DNA from: Trochalopteron elliotii | Taxonomy: Eukaryota; Chordata; Aves; Passeriformes; Leiothrichidae | Direction: 5' to 3' | Length of the DNA stretch: 64,000 nt | Assembly (NCBI GenBank): GCA_024734555.1 | Contig: JANPWX010000360.1 | Coordinates: 1,281,628-1,345,627, forward strand | Part shown: positions 1 through 13,668 of the stretch, piece after piece | How the letters are laid out: every line of letters begins with the position of its first letter | Position numbering within the stretch: position 1 is the stretch's first letter | Position numbers and translations under genes: made by a program | The notes under the pieces: generated by a model | Told to the model about the DNA's origin: nothing | The model's database searches: none | The model's input: the letters and a program-made list of their open reading frames with translations, nothing else

Positions 1-3000
1 ATGCTGACCTTCCAAAGTTATAATTTGCCTTATTTGTTATGAACATTAGGGGACACCTCTAACACATTGGTATTATTTAGGACTTCTTTTGTAGGAGCTT
101 TTGCTCATCCATATTTTATTTTTTTACAATATAGGCACCCATTCAGACACCAACCTACCTAGAAGATTTCCAGTCATAAATAGGAATAAAAAGTAAGTAG
201 TGCTGAGACATGACCAAACTTTGAGGTACGCTGTTTCCTGTCTCTTTTACTCAATGAAAAATTCAGGATCTTGCAAGACAGGAAGCTCTCTGTTGCAAAT
301 CACAGTACATACAAAGCATGTATGTTGTCAATGGCCCTGTTGTGGCCATGGAAAAGCTCCTTTAAGACAATTTGAATACACCTTGTAGGCACCCAGGGAT
401 CTTTTCACCATTTCTTTCTAACACAGGGCTGGTGCTCCTTGCTCTCTATTAAAACATAAAGATAGTGAAGAAGTATTTTTAGATGGAAGAAGATGATTTA
501 GTTGGTGATTCCAGTGAGACACTGCTGTGTTTCAGGAAGAAGAATATGGTGGTCAGAACGGAGGAGTCAGGATAACATGCTGGGGCAGTTTCTAGGGCAG
601 TTTTGAGCTCCATCACTTTTCTTGAAGACAAGTTGATGGAGGGGGCCAAGTCTTCCTCTAGGTTTTTTGCATGTTACCAGTTGCAATGCTGTGATGTGAA
701 AGCTCAGTCTATCTTTCATAAAGCATGAAAATTCTTAGATGTGGAAGGGTAAAGCTCATAGAACTGATTGATCTAAGCAAGAGATAGCTTAGTTATCCAC
801 TAGGAAATACCAAGGGACAGGCAAGGGCCCAAGGTTTGCTGTCGTTCTAAGTAACAGTCAAATTGTGTTTCTTAATCACTAAGAAAACAGGGATGGAGGT
901 TGTATATTTTAACTCACTATTTCTGCATTTTCTATATTGTGGGAGATCTAAATTTGAACTTCTACTGTGCAGCCTTTGGTCACAGCCCTGAGGTCACACC
1001 CCTCCAACACCCACAGACCCATCTGCCAACCCCCACTGCCCATCATGTGTGACCCTCCCCCTGCCTACTCTGCCTGCTTCATGTCCCCAGCCCACCAGGT
1101 TGCAGCCTGAGGCTTTCTCAGGCAAGCCTTCCTCTTGAAGATTGTCACTTCTGAATACATTTGTTTCACTGAGAAATATCTATAATTAACTTTGCCCTTA
1201 CCTAGCTTGGAAATGTGCCTTTTTGACACAGCAAATATGTGTTCTGTAGAAAGCATACTGCACTGAAGAAATTCTTCAGAGAACCCAATGGATGGAACAA
1301 TCACCATCACTTAGGAGCACTGGCTCCAGCACTGATGGGGTTCAGGCCTGACACTCTTAGCCCAAGGGGCTTACCCAGGCTGAACTATTGGGACTAATTC
1401 ACACGCCCTCCTTACTGGAGAATTTTAATTAGTAAATCATGGATCATAGATAACTATGAGGAACCTCTGTTTTGTGAATGCTGGCAGATCCCTGGAGCTG
1501 CCCAGAAACTTGCTGTTTGATATGACTGCAACCTGATGCACCTGTATGTCCAGCCAATATATAATATAAACTCACACGTGTAATATTAGGCACTGAGTGG
1601 TTTCAGGTGTTTTTTGGTGTGGAGATCAGGCAACTGAATGTGTCTGTAAGTGCCTACAGAAACACCTGAGGAAAAAAATCCTTGCTCTGAATTTAGCTCA
1701 CAATACCTATGAGAGGCAGTTGGCTGTCCATGAAAAGGGAACACCTCCTGGAAGTATTGTAAAGGAAACCACTTGGTAACAGTGAGAAGTGTAGAGGCAG
1801 TACAGCTGTACAGAAAGGGGGGCAGGTTAATGTACTTAATTAATGTACTCTCTTGAAATATAGATTTCAGCTGGAGAAAATACATTTTCAAACCAAAATG
1901 TTAAGTAAGCTTGTTCCTAGATTCTACAACTGTAGTAAACATTTATGAAGAAATGATCAATTTGAGAATCAAAAGGAAGATTAACAGCTTTAGTTTTATA
2001 TGCTAGGAGCCAAATTAATTTCTCACTTTGTGGAATTTATCCAGGCTTCTCCTCTCTAACTTTAGTGAGTTATTCCAGATTTAAACCAGTGTAAGCAAGG
2101 GCAAGTTAAAAATACTTGTGCCACAATTGGCCTTGAAAATACATTTCTCCATGATAGACATTAAACTGACTGCTGAGGCAGACAGCATGTCTTGCCCATA
2201 ATAATTTTGTATTTGTTTCTTTTCCTCAGCCCTTAAAATGAGTTAATGACTTCATGACTCTAAGAGTAAATGCATTATATAATGAATGCCCTTTTTATTC
2301 AATATTTGGGGGAAATAAAAGTAAATGTTGTATGTAATAATACTGCATGGAAAAAGCAGTGATAATAATCCAGTGAGGGAGTCAATAGGAAGAAATTTAG
2401 TTAATCCTGTGGTTTGAGGTAAATGGCAGACAATCATGTAAACCTAATTAACATCATAAAACGAATACAAACAGCAGTAGCACAGCAGTTCTTGGCTAAT
2501 CTCTTATTTTCTTCAGAATACCATTGCATGAAAAGGTTAGGGTTTATATACTCAATTAAATCTAATTCCATAAATAATTTGTCATGCTTTAGCTAAAATT
2601 GACCCAATCTACACTCGTACAAGCAGATCTCACACAGATGGACCTTTGGAAACAAGCTTTGTATAATGGTATTTCCATTCTATTATTCTGGTACCTGAGC
2701 ATTGCACAGAGAGAGAGGGATTAGTGAGAAAAGAGAAAAACCACACAACTGTTGCAGTAATTATGATGTCAAATTTCAGTGCAGACAGTTAAATGAAAGG
2801 AATCTTGCTGAAGCATCAGCACCTGGGAAAAGCTCCTGGGAATGAGTACATTTTCTTTGGATTGTATTTTTGGTTTGGGAGAAGAATTTGTGACATTTTC
2901 TTTGGGGTTTTATAAAGCAAATATCCATAATGCATCAGCAAATTTAATTTCTGGTTATTCTGTTGTTTCCTTCTGCTCTTCATTAATCCTGGAGGATTCT

Positions 3001-5928
3001 GTATCATTTTTAGGTAGTCTTCCCATGATATGGCAGTGTGGCTAAACATTATAAGATGTACTTTGGATGTCTCAAAGGCCATTTCTTCATATCTTTATAC
3101 ACAGACCTGAAGAGAATATCAGAGATGGAAAATATGAGACTTTTTAAAAAACTACTTGTTTTTTAGAAATTAACTTAGAATTGAGTAAATGGGAATCTTA
3201 GAGGGATTTTTGAAAAGTGAGTATTTCTTTATCTACCTGAGCTGAGATAAACTAAACTTCATCTCTCAGATGAGGACAATTACCAGATTAAAACATCTAC
3301 CTGTATGATGAACTAGCATGTTTCACCTTGGGAAAAGGGTAATGCAGGGGGTTTTTTTGGTGTGGTTTTTTTGTTTTGTTTTTCTGTTTATGTAGTACAT
3401 ATATGTTGCTTGAGAGTAAACAGTTCAGTTATTTCATTATGTAAACTGTTAAAGGGCAAAATGCTAAAATCAGGTGCCAGCCCTGAATCCTTGTCCCTAC
3501 TCAGTCCTGACCTGGCAGTTGGCCATCCCTGGTGAGAGTCAGTGGGGATTTTCCCATGTATCTTAGGAGTAACATGGAAGACACACAGAAGAGCAGTTGT
3601 CCATCTGCTGCATTGTTCTGCTCAATTTTACCTATGTATCTTCATCTCCAAAAGGAAGAGGAGAAAAAAAGACTACTGGAATAGAGAACAGCTTTTCTAC
3701 TTTAAACTCAGAATTTGTGCAAAATATTGGGTGCTTTGTCCATGATTCATGAAATTCGATGAGCATTAGCTATAAACATTAGAATTTTTTGTTTTGCACA
3801 ATGTCACTATGATAGACCTTGAAGATCCTTTCTATGCATTTCTATTGTCATACTTTGTTAACTGTATTGCTCTTTCCCGTTGCCCTTCTTGTTGTATTTT
3901 TTCTCCTAATGACAAAGCAGAGTCTAGATTTGTAAGAAAATTTACCCAACTATTAGTCTTTATTGGAAACTAATAGAGTAAAGAACTCACTGTTAAGAAA
4001 TAAAACAAATTAAGAGGGATACGTGCATGTAGTAAAGAGGTGTCATGGAATGACAGGAAAAGGGCAGCACCTTTAAATTAAGAAAGGGAAATGATGTAAT
4101 AATGATTAAACCACAAAACAGAACTCCAACACAGTGAATGAGCAATGAAAATAAGGTAATAAAAAGGAGCACTGAACTAGCTCATGAGACATGTTATTAC
4201 AGTGAACATTATGCTAGGACTGTTTATTTTGCTTAGCATTATGGCCACCTTCAAGGTTGCTATGACAAATGTGTGAGCGTTTAACGGAAAATGAACATTT
4301 TTTTTTTAACTAAAAAGGCATCCACCAGCTCTCTGCCTACTCAATTTCCTAAATTACGTGCCACATAAATTTAACTTCATTGGCACTAAACAAATGTTAA
4401 TGTTAACCACTTATGGGTTAAAGCAATTTTTGAAATATTCAGTGTGTTTCTCTGTTGACATTCCTCATTCCATAAATTTTAATCCATGCAGTTTTGCTTT
4501 ACCCAAAATGTAAGGCAAAATAACAGCACCTAAATAAGAAGTTCTACTAGCTAAAGGGCTGATCTAGTTTAAAAATGAATATATACAGCTTCTACTAGAT
4601 TTAAGGGATATTTTTGTAACTGGCCTTTCAATGACTTTTTTTTCCGTGGCACTGAAAGAGTCTTATTCATGTGTGACTAAGTGACACTAAAATTTACACA
4701 AGGTCCTTACAGCAGAGGGAGTAAGGGAGGAAAAGCACAACAGGGTTTCTCCATGCAACTTACAAAAACATTATCAATGTAGTTCATTCATTGAGCAGTG
4801 ACAAACTCAGAGGCCTATTACCAGCTGGAATAGAGGTACTGGACCAAACAAAGAAGGAAAGTGGAATTGGGACAACCACAGTCTGAAAGTGAGCTGAAAA
4901 CAGAGCACAACAAGGTCATTGGAACCCAGTGTGTGACACAGGAGGGTCGCACATTTACAGGGCTGTTCTCCAGGTTGTAATCCAGCTTCTAAAGATTAGG
5001 TGTTTGGGATGTTTGGTGACATAGGAAGCAGGTAAGGGGTTCCCACCTGGCCTGTCAGGATGTGTAAGGGGAGTGGTAAAAAGCTAGATTAGCCTTGCAG
5101 CATTTGAAGCTGTGCAGGTAGTGCTTATTAATGTAATTAAATAATGAAAATACTAAATGGTGAGTGGGGTCACAACAGAAGCTCTGAGATAAGAAGAAAA
5201 GGTGGTGTAAAAAGAAGAATATAAGATCAGGAAGCCCAACTAATCACATTTCAGCATTTCAAGAGGAATAGATTGATTTCCTCTGCTGGGACCTCAAGCT
5301 GAAGGTACATTGCCCTCTCACCTGACAACTAAAGATACTTTATGTGATATTATTGATGGAAACTTTGTTATATGCTTTTTCTTTCCCAAAACATTGTTTA
5401 GGAGTAGCTTTTTTTGGCAAGTTTTTTTTGTTTGTTCCTAGGGGATGACTGGAAGAAAACTGTCATGGTTTGTACATCATAGCACAAGATTTGCAATTTC
5501 ATCACTGAGGTGAATGGTGATGAGATGAGGTGTAACTCCACCACTGCCAGACTAACAAAAAGCATCAGGAGGCTTCAAGTCACAGCACAGGAACCTGTAA
5601 GACTACAAGTGATACTGATCATGTTCTTGCCTGATGTTTGCTGTTGAAGATAGAGACTTATGACAGATCTCCTAAAAGAGCTGTCCATGACACTGTCAAA
5701 AGAACTCTAGAGCAGCATGCATATAGATGAGGCACTTCTACAAATGTTCCCAAAGCTGATGATCTTCTAAAGCTACAGGTGACAAGTAGCGTAAAAGCCT
5801 AAACTTGCTGCCCAGGGAACAATGTATGTAAGCAAACAAGTGACTGAGAACAAGAGAGAAAAAAACCACAAAACAACCCAAAACACTTTTCTAGGATGTA
5901 CTTGGTGGTGGGAGAGAAGCAGAATCTC

Positions 5929-6012
5929 CTGGCTGTGGAAATTTTGCTTGAGACACCACAATTTGTTTACCTGGCTATGGAGATTTTGCTTAAGATACCA
6001 CAATTTGCTTCA
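5929..6012. repeat. 42-bp tandem duplication, two units
   Basis: Two adjacent 42-bp units (5929-5970 and 5971-6012) differ at about seven positions. Both contain the core CACAATTTG and a TTTTGCTT block. Because 42 is a multiple of three and the unit has few stops, three overlapping open frames (two plus, one minus) run through it and show a 14-residue repeat. This is best read as a local minisatellite-like duplication rather than a coding repeat. Confidence 0.85.
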
Positions 6013-9000
6013 ACATTGGGCTGGGTATATTTGCCATTCCTTGGGACATACTGTGGTTCACTAAGCTCTGCTCAGCTGAAAAGAAACTTTTCATGCCATG
6101 CCTCTGCAGAGTGCTGCATGCAATATTTATGTTGGTAGAAGAGCTGAAATGACTGTGTTTGAGTTAAACAGATGAGCAGAACTAATGCAAGGCTTGAGCA
6201 AGGCTGAATACCAAGCTGCTAAAGCAAACCCCAGCCCAGCTTTCTCTCTTTTCTTTCTGGCCAGTTAATGGCTTGAAAACATTGAAATGAACTTGTACAG
6301 ATTATGTGCAGCATCCGCCCTCAGTAACTCATCTGGAGCTATTTCACCTGAAGAAGACTATCAATAAACCACTGTAAGACATTGTTTACATGTTATCTAG
6401 CTGACTGGTTACCTGCTGCTTGCTCACTGACATACAAACTGGATGGACATAAAAGTCTTCAGCAAGCATAAGTTTTTGGATGAAATCAAGACTGTGCACT
6501 CAGCAGTCCTTGGCATTCACCACAATGTATACAAACCCAGTTAAAATTTTAAGCAATTTTACATTCTAAATGCCTAAGATCAATTATCACTCTAAGTTCC
6601 TATATTCAGACATATAATTGACTTGGAGGATACTACTAAAAAAAACCCATTTGGGAAATATCTTTGCTTCGGTCCTGATTTGACATCACAAATTACTGTC
6701 AGCTGTGATTTAACATTCTGTAGCAAAAGAAGACAAAGGTAAGTTTTCAGGTACTGTGCTGATCTACATGACGAAATGGCAGGCTTTTGAATAACTTGCA
6801 TAACATAGCTATATCTATCTATATCTCTCTATATAAATAATTATCATAGCTAGACTCTGCCTACTGACACTAAGCACCTGCTGATACCTACCTCTTTACT
6901 ATCTTTCTCCTCTTTTGTAAGAAATCAAGGTAAGAGTGAACTGACAGTTCAGTTTTGAGATCTTTAAAACTCTTGCTGTAGATATGTTGTTGGCAAGTAA
7001 CTTACTGTCCAAAATAGGAAGAACTCACTGAAAATTCTGTTAGCATGTTGCTACCAGCCACATTTCAGAAGTTGTTTAAAGTCTAGTAAGTGACTATCCG
7101 AGCAGGTCAGCAGCTGGTGACATTACTGCAAGTAGAGTTGATCTTTAAAGTCAGAGATATAGTTAAGCATTTACTGCACCATGTAGTGGAAATAGGGAAG
7201 AAAAGATCATTGCAAGGCAACTGCGGCTGATGAGGCGCCATCCAATCATCCATGTAAATATGCAATCTGAAATTCCTCTTGGGCTGCATCACAGATGTCA
7301 GAGTTCCACCAAGTCCTGGCAGTGTGTTCACCAAATGCTCTGACAGCCAAGACTTTCATCTCGAGTGATGTTGTGATAGTATGTCAGTTGCTGTGTTTTT
7401 GCAGACATGAATCATTAATGATGTCAGCCTTTCCTAAATGACCTTTGCAACACGTGGGAGCAGTTCCATTTAAATGTTCTTACATCCAGTTGCCACACAC
7501 AGAGTTTTAAACTGGGCATGCTTGAAGATCTTTTCTACAGTACAATCATTGATTACACAAGGTGAGGGTTTTCACATACGCAAAATTTTTAGAATCCCAG
7601 AAGATGTCCACACACATAGCAGGACCTAGTTTGTCCATTTACAAATCTGTATCATTTTGATGTCTTGCAAAGGACAGTTCTTTAGCCAGCAACTTGATAA
7701 GGAAGCCTACATTTCTTAAAGGTCATTTGTGGATAAATGATAGTAACAACCCATCACTGATTTAGTACATGCTACCTATGAATCAAAGAGCAAGCCCAGG
7801 TGGTGTTCTATCCAGGTCTATACAGAAATACTCCACTGTATTACCTTCTGATTGCCCGCTTTACGAAGGGGAAGGCTTCTCTATCTTCCTCAGAAGATTA
7901 AAAGTAGATTCTCAAGTGCCAGCACTTAGGAAAAGAGTGAAAAAAATATACAAATCAAGAGAGAAAGGACTTGCAATAAGCTGTTGCCCAGTGCAGGCAG
8001 CTTTGCACTCAAGATGTAACTGAAGCCTATCCCCCAGGGGTATGGTTAAAGATGACTTCTGTCTCATTCTTTGGCGGATATGTAGCCAACTGGGAATACC
8101 TGCACTGGGCAAAGCACATTGTAGAGGTTAGTTTGGAAGAAACTATTGTATGCCATCTAGAAATATAAGTCAACTGGTTGAACATTTTCTTAATTATTCC
8201 AAGCAATAGCAACTGTCCTAACAAACTGTTACAAGGTAGATCTGCTCATGTTCTCACCCTACTTCTCCCTCTAAATGTAAATGTTTATGTTAAAGAAATT
8301 CAGAGGGAATGGAGGTAACTGCTGCAGTGAAGGAGTTTCAGTAGATACATCTGGGCCACCCATTCAGGGTGTGAAGTCAAAGTGAGTCTTACAGCTCTAG
8401 TGCCTTACAATCCTAACTCTGGTGCCAAAGTTATATTACTGCAAGATTGAGGAGGGGTAGCATGGAAAAGTACAACCAACATAACCACTCCCACCCTCCC
8501 TTAGCTTACTTTCCACCTTATGGGAGAAGTAGGGGATTTTTTGGTTGACTTTGAGGCAAAATCCTTCTACTTTCCTGACGCTACTGTAAAGCCTCACAGC
8601 AGCATTTACCAAGACATTATATTTACGATTAATAAACATTGGAGGAAAATATTATCAGTTGTGATGCAAGAACTGCCACCACACTTGTGAATGTGAGCCA
8701 GTTCAGAGGTATCAGGCTGAACAAATGAGGACCGAGGGGAAAGCAAAATGCGACTGGTCTAAAGGGAAGAGAAACTTCAGGCAATAATTGAGCATTTTTT
8801 GGAGACATTGGTGGATGAATGGAGAGAAAAGCTACAGAGAGCATGAAGTCATCAAGGATAGTGCAGGAACGACTTGAGTCACGATCAGCATGATATTGAG
8901 TAAGCTGATGAGCCAGACTTACCACCTCACTGTTGGCTGGAGGTAAAATAGTAGGAATCTGCTGGCAGCAGGACATCTGACATGCAAATGATGCAGTTCA

Positions 9001-9934
9001 GGTACTTTTGAATTTTCCAGAAACACAAAAATTTTTAGAATATTTCGTTTTTCTAAACTTCATAAGAGAGAAACAGGACTAAGAAATGTGAACTGGCAAT
9101 TGTATAGTTAAAATCTATTTTAGTAACCACTTCAGAAAAATGTCTGTCTGAAAACAGGATGAATATTTGTGTGCAGTAACATTACTTCGACTTTTTAGTA
9201 GTGGCATGAAGGGGAATGACTCAGTCTTCTCAAGTCCCCACCCATCCTCTGGCTCTGGCTACCAAGAACAGTTTAAATTTTGTAGTAGGTACAGGGTCCC
9301 AGATTCACTGACTAGCTGCCAGCTCTGCCTGTACTCACCCACGTCCAGTCTCACCCTGCTGCCGATGCATCAGCCTGAGCAGATGTGTGTGCCTTCCAAA
9401 TATACTGTGTACAGGCATTTTTACCTAGCTTGGCTCAGGCCCCAGATTCCAGCAAGGTTTTAGAAGTGCTTTTAAGACAGATTGGTAATATGGAAAAGGT
9501 TTGGAGGTCCTGATTTTTTTAACTAAACTATCTTGAAGTTAGCAATTCTGTGAAAACATTTTTGTGCCATAAGAGCATGTGAAGCAGCAGTTCAGTACTT
9601 ATGCAAACACCTGTGAATATTTTTAAGCTTACTAACACTTAGCTTTCCCCCTCACCTCAATACCATGCTAATACCTATTACTTATATTGAAAAGTCTTTC
9701 TTCATTAAATATATTCCTATTTTAATGACAGTGAAAAACATTGAGTTATGATGATGATTAAAATGACAATCCTTTGATCGTAACTTGAAATATTCAAGCA
9801 TTAACAGTAGGATTTGCCTCAAAATTAGAGATCAGATTTAGCAGGCACAAAATCACATCGCTTATTCTGAAACTATCTTTCTTCTTCAAAATTCATAATT
9901 TTCTTGAAAAACCACAGAACTGCTGATGCAGTAA

Positions 9935-10080
9935 GTGAATTCTGGAGATCACCAAGTCGAATGTCAAATGCCCAAAGCAGGGTCAGTTTGAGCAGATTAC
10001 TCAGGGACCTGCCTCGTGAGTTCTGAATGTCTCCAAAGATGGAGACTCATCACTTCTCTGGTCAACTAGCTCTGAATGCA
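9935..10080 (-). mobile_element. CR1 LINE 3'-end fragment, decayed
   Basis: Read on the plus strand, the segment follows the reverse complement of the CR1 3' region: a GGAGATCACCAAGTC block on the left, then an ACTCAGGGACCTG-like block, then CTCCAAAGATGGAGACTC, then CTCTGGTCAAC. The order and spacing match the 3' part of CR1. The element is therefore on the minus strand, with its 3' end at the left. Divergence is high, and only the last ~145 bp remain, without a clear terminal octamer repeat. Confidence 0.7.
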
Positions 10081-10090
10081 TTAAAGCCTT

Positions 10091-10160
10091 CAGAACCAAG
10101 ACTTTAAAAATGTAGTCTTGGTTCTGTGTTAGTAATGCAGCTAACACAGAGAAATCTGTG
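10091..10160. repeat. Cluster of three overlapping or adjacent hairpins
   Basis: Three inverted repeats follow one another. The first has perfect 13-nt arms at 10091-10103 and 10114-10126 (CAGAACCAAGACT and its reverse complement) around a 10-nt loop. The second has perfect 9-nt arms CTGTGTTAG (10124-10132) and CTAACACAG (10141-10149) and shares three bases with the first. The third has 6-nt arms CACAGA and TCTGTG (10145-10160) closed by GAAA. Because the arms overlap, the helices would compete. The origin is unknown; it lies just beside a CR1 fragment. Confidence 0.85.
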
Positions 10161-12754
10161 CAAGTCTGTCATAAACTAGAATTAATCAGAAGTCTGGATA
10201 GCACCACTATTTTAGAACAGCGTTGTTAATTGAAATGTCTGGACAGCAGTCAACCTTCAATACCAATCAATTAGCTACTCATCTGCACAAATCCCAGACA
10301 CGCACCATGTACAAAGAGGAGCGTTCTGTACTATGACTTGGCAGATTTCTGAGACACTGCCTATTATGGAAGAGCCAGGACCTTGACTGTATCTGACTTT
10401 ACTTATTAATTCAGGTACACAAGAAGGCTCAAAGGTGCTGGGGAAGTCAGAAACTGCATAGCTGTATTCATAATGTTTGAAATTTCTTGTTAATGTTTAA
10501 TCACTTGTCAACACATCCTGAAGAGATTAATTTTGTGAGCAGGACCCAGATGATGCTCCTCTTTCCCTTCTTCCCCTCTCTATTCCCATGATTCCACAGC
10601 GGTAATTTAACCTCTGTCCCACAGCATACCTCTTCGCCTTGCAGGGATCACCATTCTCACTTCTCACATCTCCACCAATTTCCAGGCGTCCAAGAACTAG
10701 CAGAAGACCACTAAGCCCAAGGAAGCAGGAAGAGTTATTCAGCATTTTTATGAGAGAAGTAGCCCTGAAAAAAAGTGTTCTCTCCCTCCTAAGCAGCATT
10801 TTTAACACTTAGCTGTAGAGTCATGGAAAACAAGAACAGTGGATCCTGCACAGCTGGTGACACAAGTGTCTCTAGTACTGTTGAAGGCCAACAATGACAG
10901 CCTTCCCAAACTAATTTGTTCCACCTTGTTGGTTTCAACATAGTTCCAACAACTGTTAAAATTATTTAACTCTATTACCAATGTGATTGCTAGGGTAAGA
11001 GAGCAAACCAAGGGTTGTTTAGAGCTTCAGTGTTTTAGTTTTCCTGCTCCCCTTGAGAAGAGTTGCCCAATAAGGTTTTGCAGAATCCAGTCCATTACCT
11101 ATCTTATAAACAGTTAAATGCAAGTAGGCAAGAGACAAAAGAAAACCTAGGTAAAGCCAAATCACACTTGGAAAACAGTTCTTTGGACTGATCAGTCTGT
11201 GGCCGAATGCCCACCTAATGGAGACAACTTCTCAGCATTACCATATTCAAGAGTGATGCAGTATTTCAAACTCTTGGGGCTTGCAATACAAACTTTTAAA
11301 TACTATTTATAATGGGCATTTAGTAATCAGCAGCTATCATCATCGGATGCACACACAGACTATAAACACTCTACATGCTGGCAGAGACAGCTGAAGACGA
11401 TTTCAGAACACACGGAAAGAAAAAGGGAACAAGTTATGAAGAAAAGACAGGAAAGATCAAGTCACTGTAACACTTCCCTCACAGGCAATATAGGCAACAG
11501 ATAAGCACCTAAGCACATTGTCAGGTACAAAGAGACAGCCAGCTCCAGCAAAGGGCAGTGATAACTGCTGATAACAGCAGCAATATATTTGCACAACCCC
11601 TTTCTACTTCAGAAACAATATTCTCATATTCTCAGTTTGAAAGAAGTAGTTCACTACACCACTTGCTGTTTACATGGGATACAAAATGGCAAGTTACTTA
11701 CACAGAGGGCTAGGAGGCGTCAGATGTAAGCAGATTTGTATTCTACAAACGTAGTACTGGAAGGAGAGAGCTCATAACAAGAATGGTTTGGCTGGTTGCA
11801 ATATTGGAGTAAGGAAGATTAGCCCATAACTCAAAGCCAGCTTTACATGCAACAGTAAGTTTAATCATCTTAACAGGCTTTCTTACAGCTACTTTTAGCA
11901 CTGACCACAGAAACAGATTTGATTGATCAGTACTGGGTCTGCATTTAGAAGGGTTTCTCCTCTTCTTTCAAACAGTTATTATTTGGTCAGTTTACTTACC
12001 CTGATTCATATTACTCATAATCAGAATGCAGAAGAGATTTTTGTTGGTGGTTTAAAAAACAAAAAAGCAGCAAACACCAAACATGAAATAATTGTTCCTG
12101 TGCATTACCTCAAACTGACATAGATAATTGCATATTGCTAAAAACATTGGACATAATTTGGTGGGTACTGAGATGCGCCTGGAGTCTGCCGAACCACCAC
12201 TTAGCTGAAATCACAATTAATCTGAGAAGCTTATTCTGTCAAAGACCTTATTTTCTCAAATATTCCCAAACCCCTCAAGTCAGGACATGGATATCTTAGA
12301 GATCCAAGTTTCTTGAAGAACTGGCTTATCTCTTTTTTTCCTTTTCCTTCTAGGTAAAACCAAGTATTGTAAGTGATTCACAGTATGCATTACTCAAAGC
12401 ACAATTAAATCAAATCCCATTGTGTGTGTACACACACTGTCCAATCTCAAAGGTATAAAATATGACTTATTTTTTATTGTCATTCATCTACTTGTTATGT
12501 CTGTTTCCGAACTGTTAAATTACAGCTCAGTGTTCTCAAATTATGGAAGTGATGATACAATCCTACAGATTGAAGACTTTCTGTTCTGGCACAGGATCCC
12601 ATAGTGATCCGTGACAAGAAGCCAAAAGGTTCAGGAAACAGTGATACAAAAGGCTGAGTATTAATTGCTAAATGACTTAGATATTTTTGTGAATTCTCTT
12701 TAGAAACTGACCACCAGCTCTGTGAACTCCAGCAACTGAGTTTGACTCAGCTGT

Positions 12755-12890
12755 AAAGAAAAAAAGAACAAGAAAAAAAGAATAAGAAACAAAGAACCCC
12801 CACAAAACTCACCACAAAACCCCCAAAATTAAAAAAAAAAGAGAAAAAATAACAAGAAAAGGAAATAATCAAGAAAAAGAAAAGAACAAT
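12755..12890. repeat. A-rich low-complexity tract
   Basis: About 135 bp made almost wholly of A with scattered G and C, including runs such as AAAAAAAAAAGAGAAAAAATAAC. It may be the expanded tail of an old retroposed copy, but no retroposon body is recognisable next to it. Confidence 0.8.
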
Positions 12891-13662
12891 AACCCTTTAC
12901 CTATCTTTTTTTCTTGTTCAAACCCAGAAGATTGTGCATTAACCATGACATTAAGGTTGATTTGTCTGAGATGTAACACTAGGTCTCTAAATTGTATGAA
13001 ACCATGTTTAATGCTGAACTACTTTCTGATATGCGTTTTTCACATAGTTCTATAGTTTTCTCTACTAACTTCTCATCTTATTCATCATTCAATTCATTTG
13101 TTTCATTTCTTTGGTAGAGGTGAATTTTCACATCATCAATTAAAAGCTCAAGTATCTATACTTAATAGTTCATGTAACATTTGCACCTGGCAATAAAAAT
13201 TCTTCAAGTTGGCAACTGATCAAATGAATAGGGAGAATTACTTTATTGGCTGTAACCAATAATAAAGCATTTGTAAAACCTAGAGGCAAATACAATTCAA
13301 TTTAAAATAATCTATCCTAAACCCTGACCACTGAACTTTCAAAATATGGTCTCACAGATTTCTACTTGCTCATTTTTCTCCATGGACTGATTAGTTTTCC
13401 TTCCTTTTCTGGTGTATATCTTATTCTGCAACTTACACAAAGCTTAGAATTATATTCAGAGATATGCATTTTTGTGGTGTGGTCAAGTAGGAACACAGAT
13501 ATATACCTTTTATGTAAAGGAATCTTGACCTCAGCATGATGTCAACAAGTACTGCTGTGCATACAAAGCCCATTTTTGTTTAAAACACTATAGTAACTCT
13601 TAAAAATGGTTCATACAATGAAAGATGCTGGAGTTTAAAGGTAATACCTGTATTTACTTCTT

Positions 13663-13668
13663 TTTATT
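13663..13668 (-). terminator. SPRED1: Candidate distal poly(A) signal AATAAA
   Basis: Plus-strand TTTATT reads AATAAA on the SPRED1 sense strand about 4.55 kb after the stop. The downstream sequence is only weakly GU-rich. It was chosen as the boundary because it gives a UTR length comparable to mammals; a further AATAAA at 13252-13257 is an alternative. Confidence 0.25.

Larger units (their letters stand above)
1..13649. other. Intergenic region downstream of SPRED1, no gene recognised
   Basis: This stretch lies beyond the 3' end of SPRED1. I read its open frames on both strands; the longest is about 115 codons on the minus strand near 8629-8976. None shows a recognisable domain, and none is bounded by convincing splice sites in a consistent series. 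The contents I can name are a 42-bp tandem duplication (5929-6012), a short TATC-type microsatellite (about 6811-6836), a decayed CR1 fragment (about 9935-10080), a hairpin cluster (10091-10160) and an A-rich low-complexity tract (12755-12890). The segment at about 960-1090 is C-rich but has no recognised identity. A non-coding RNA gene cannot be excluded from sequence alone. Confidence 0.6.

Noticed and set aside
8629..8976. 115-codon minus-strand open frame in the intergenic region
   Set aside because: No domain, promoter or splice context recognised; composition resembles translated non-coding DNA.
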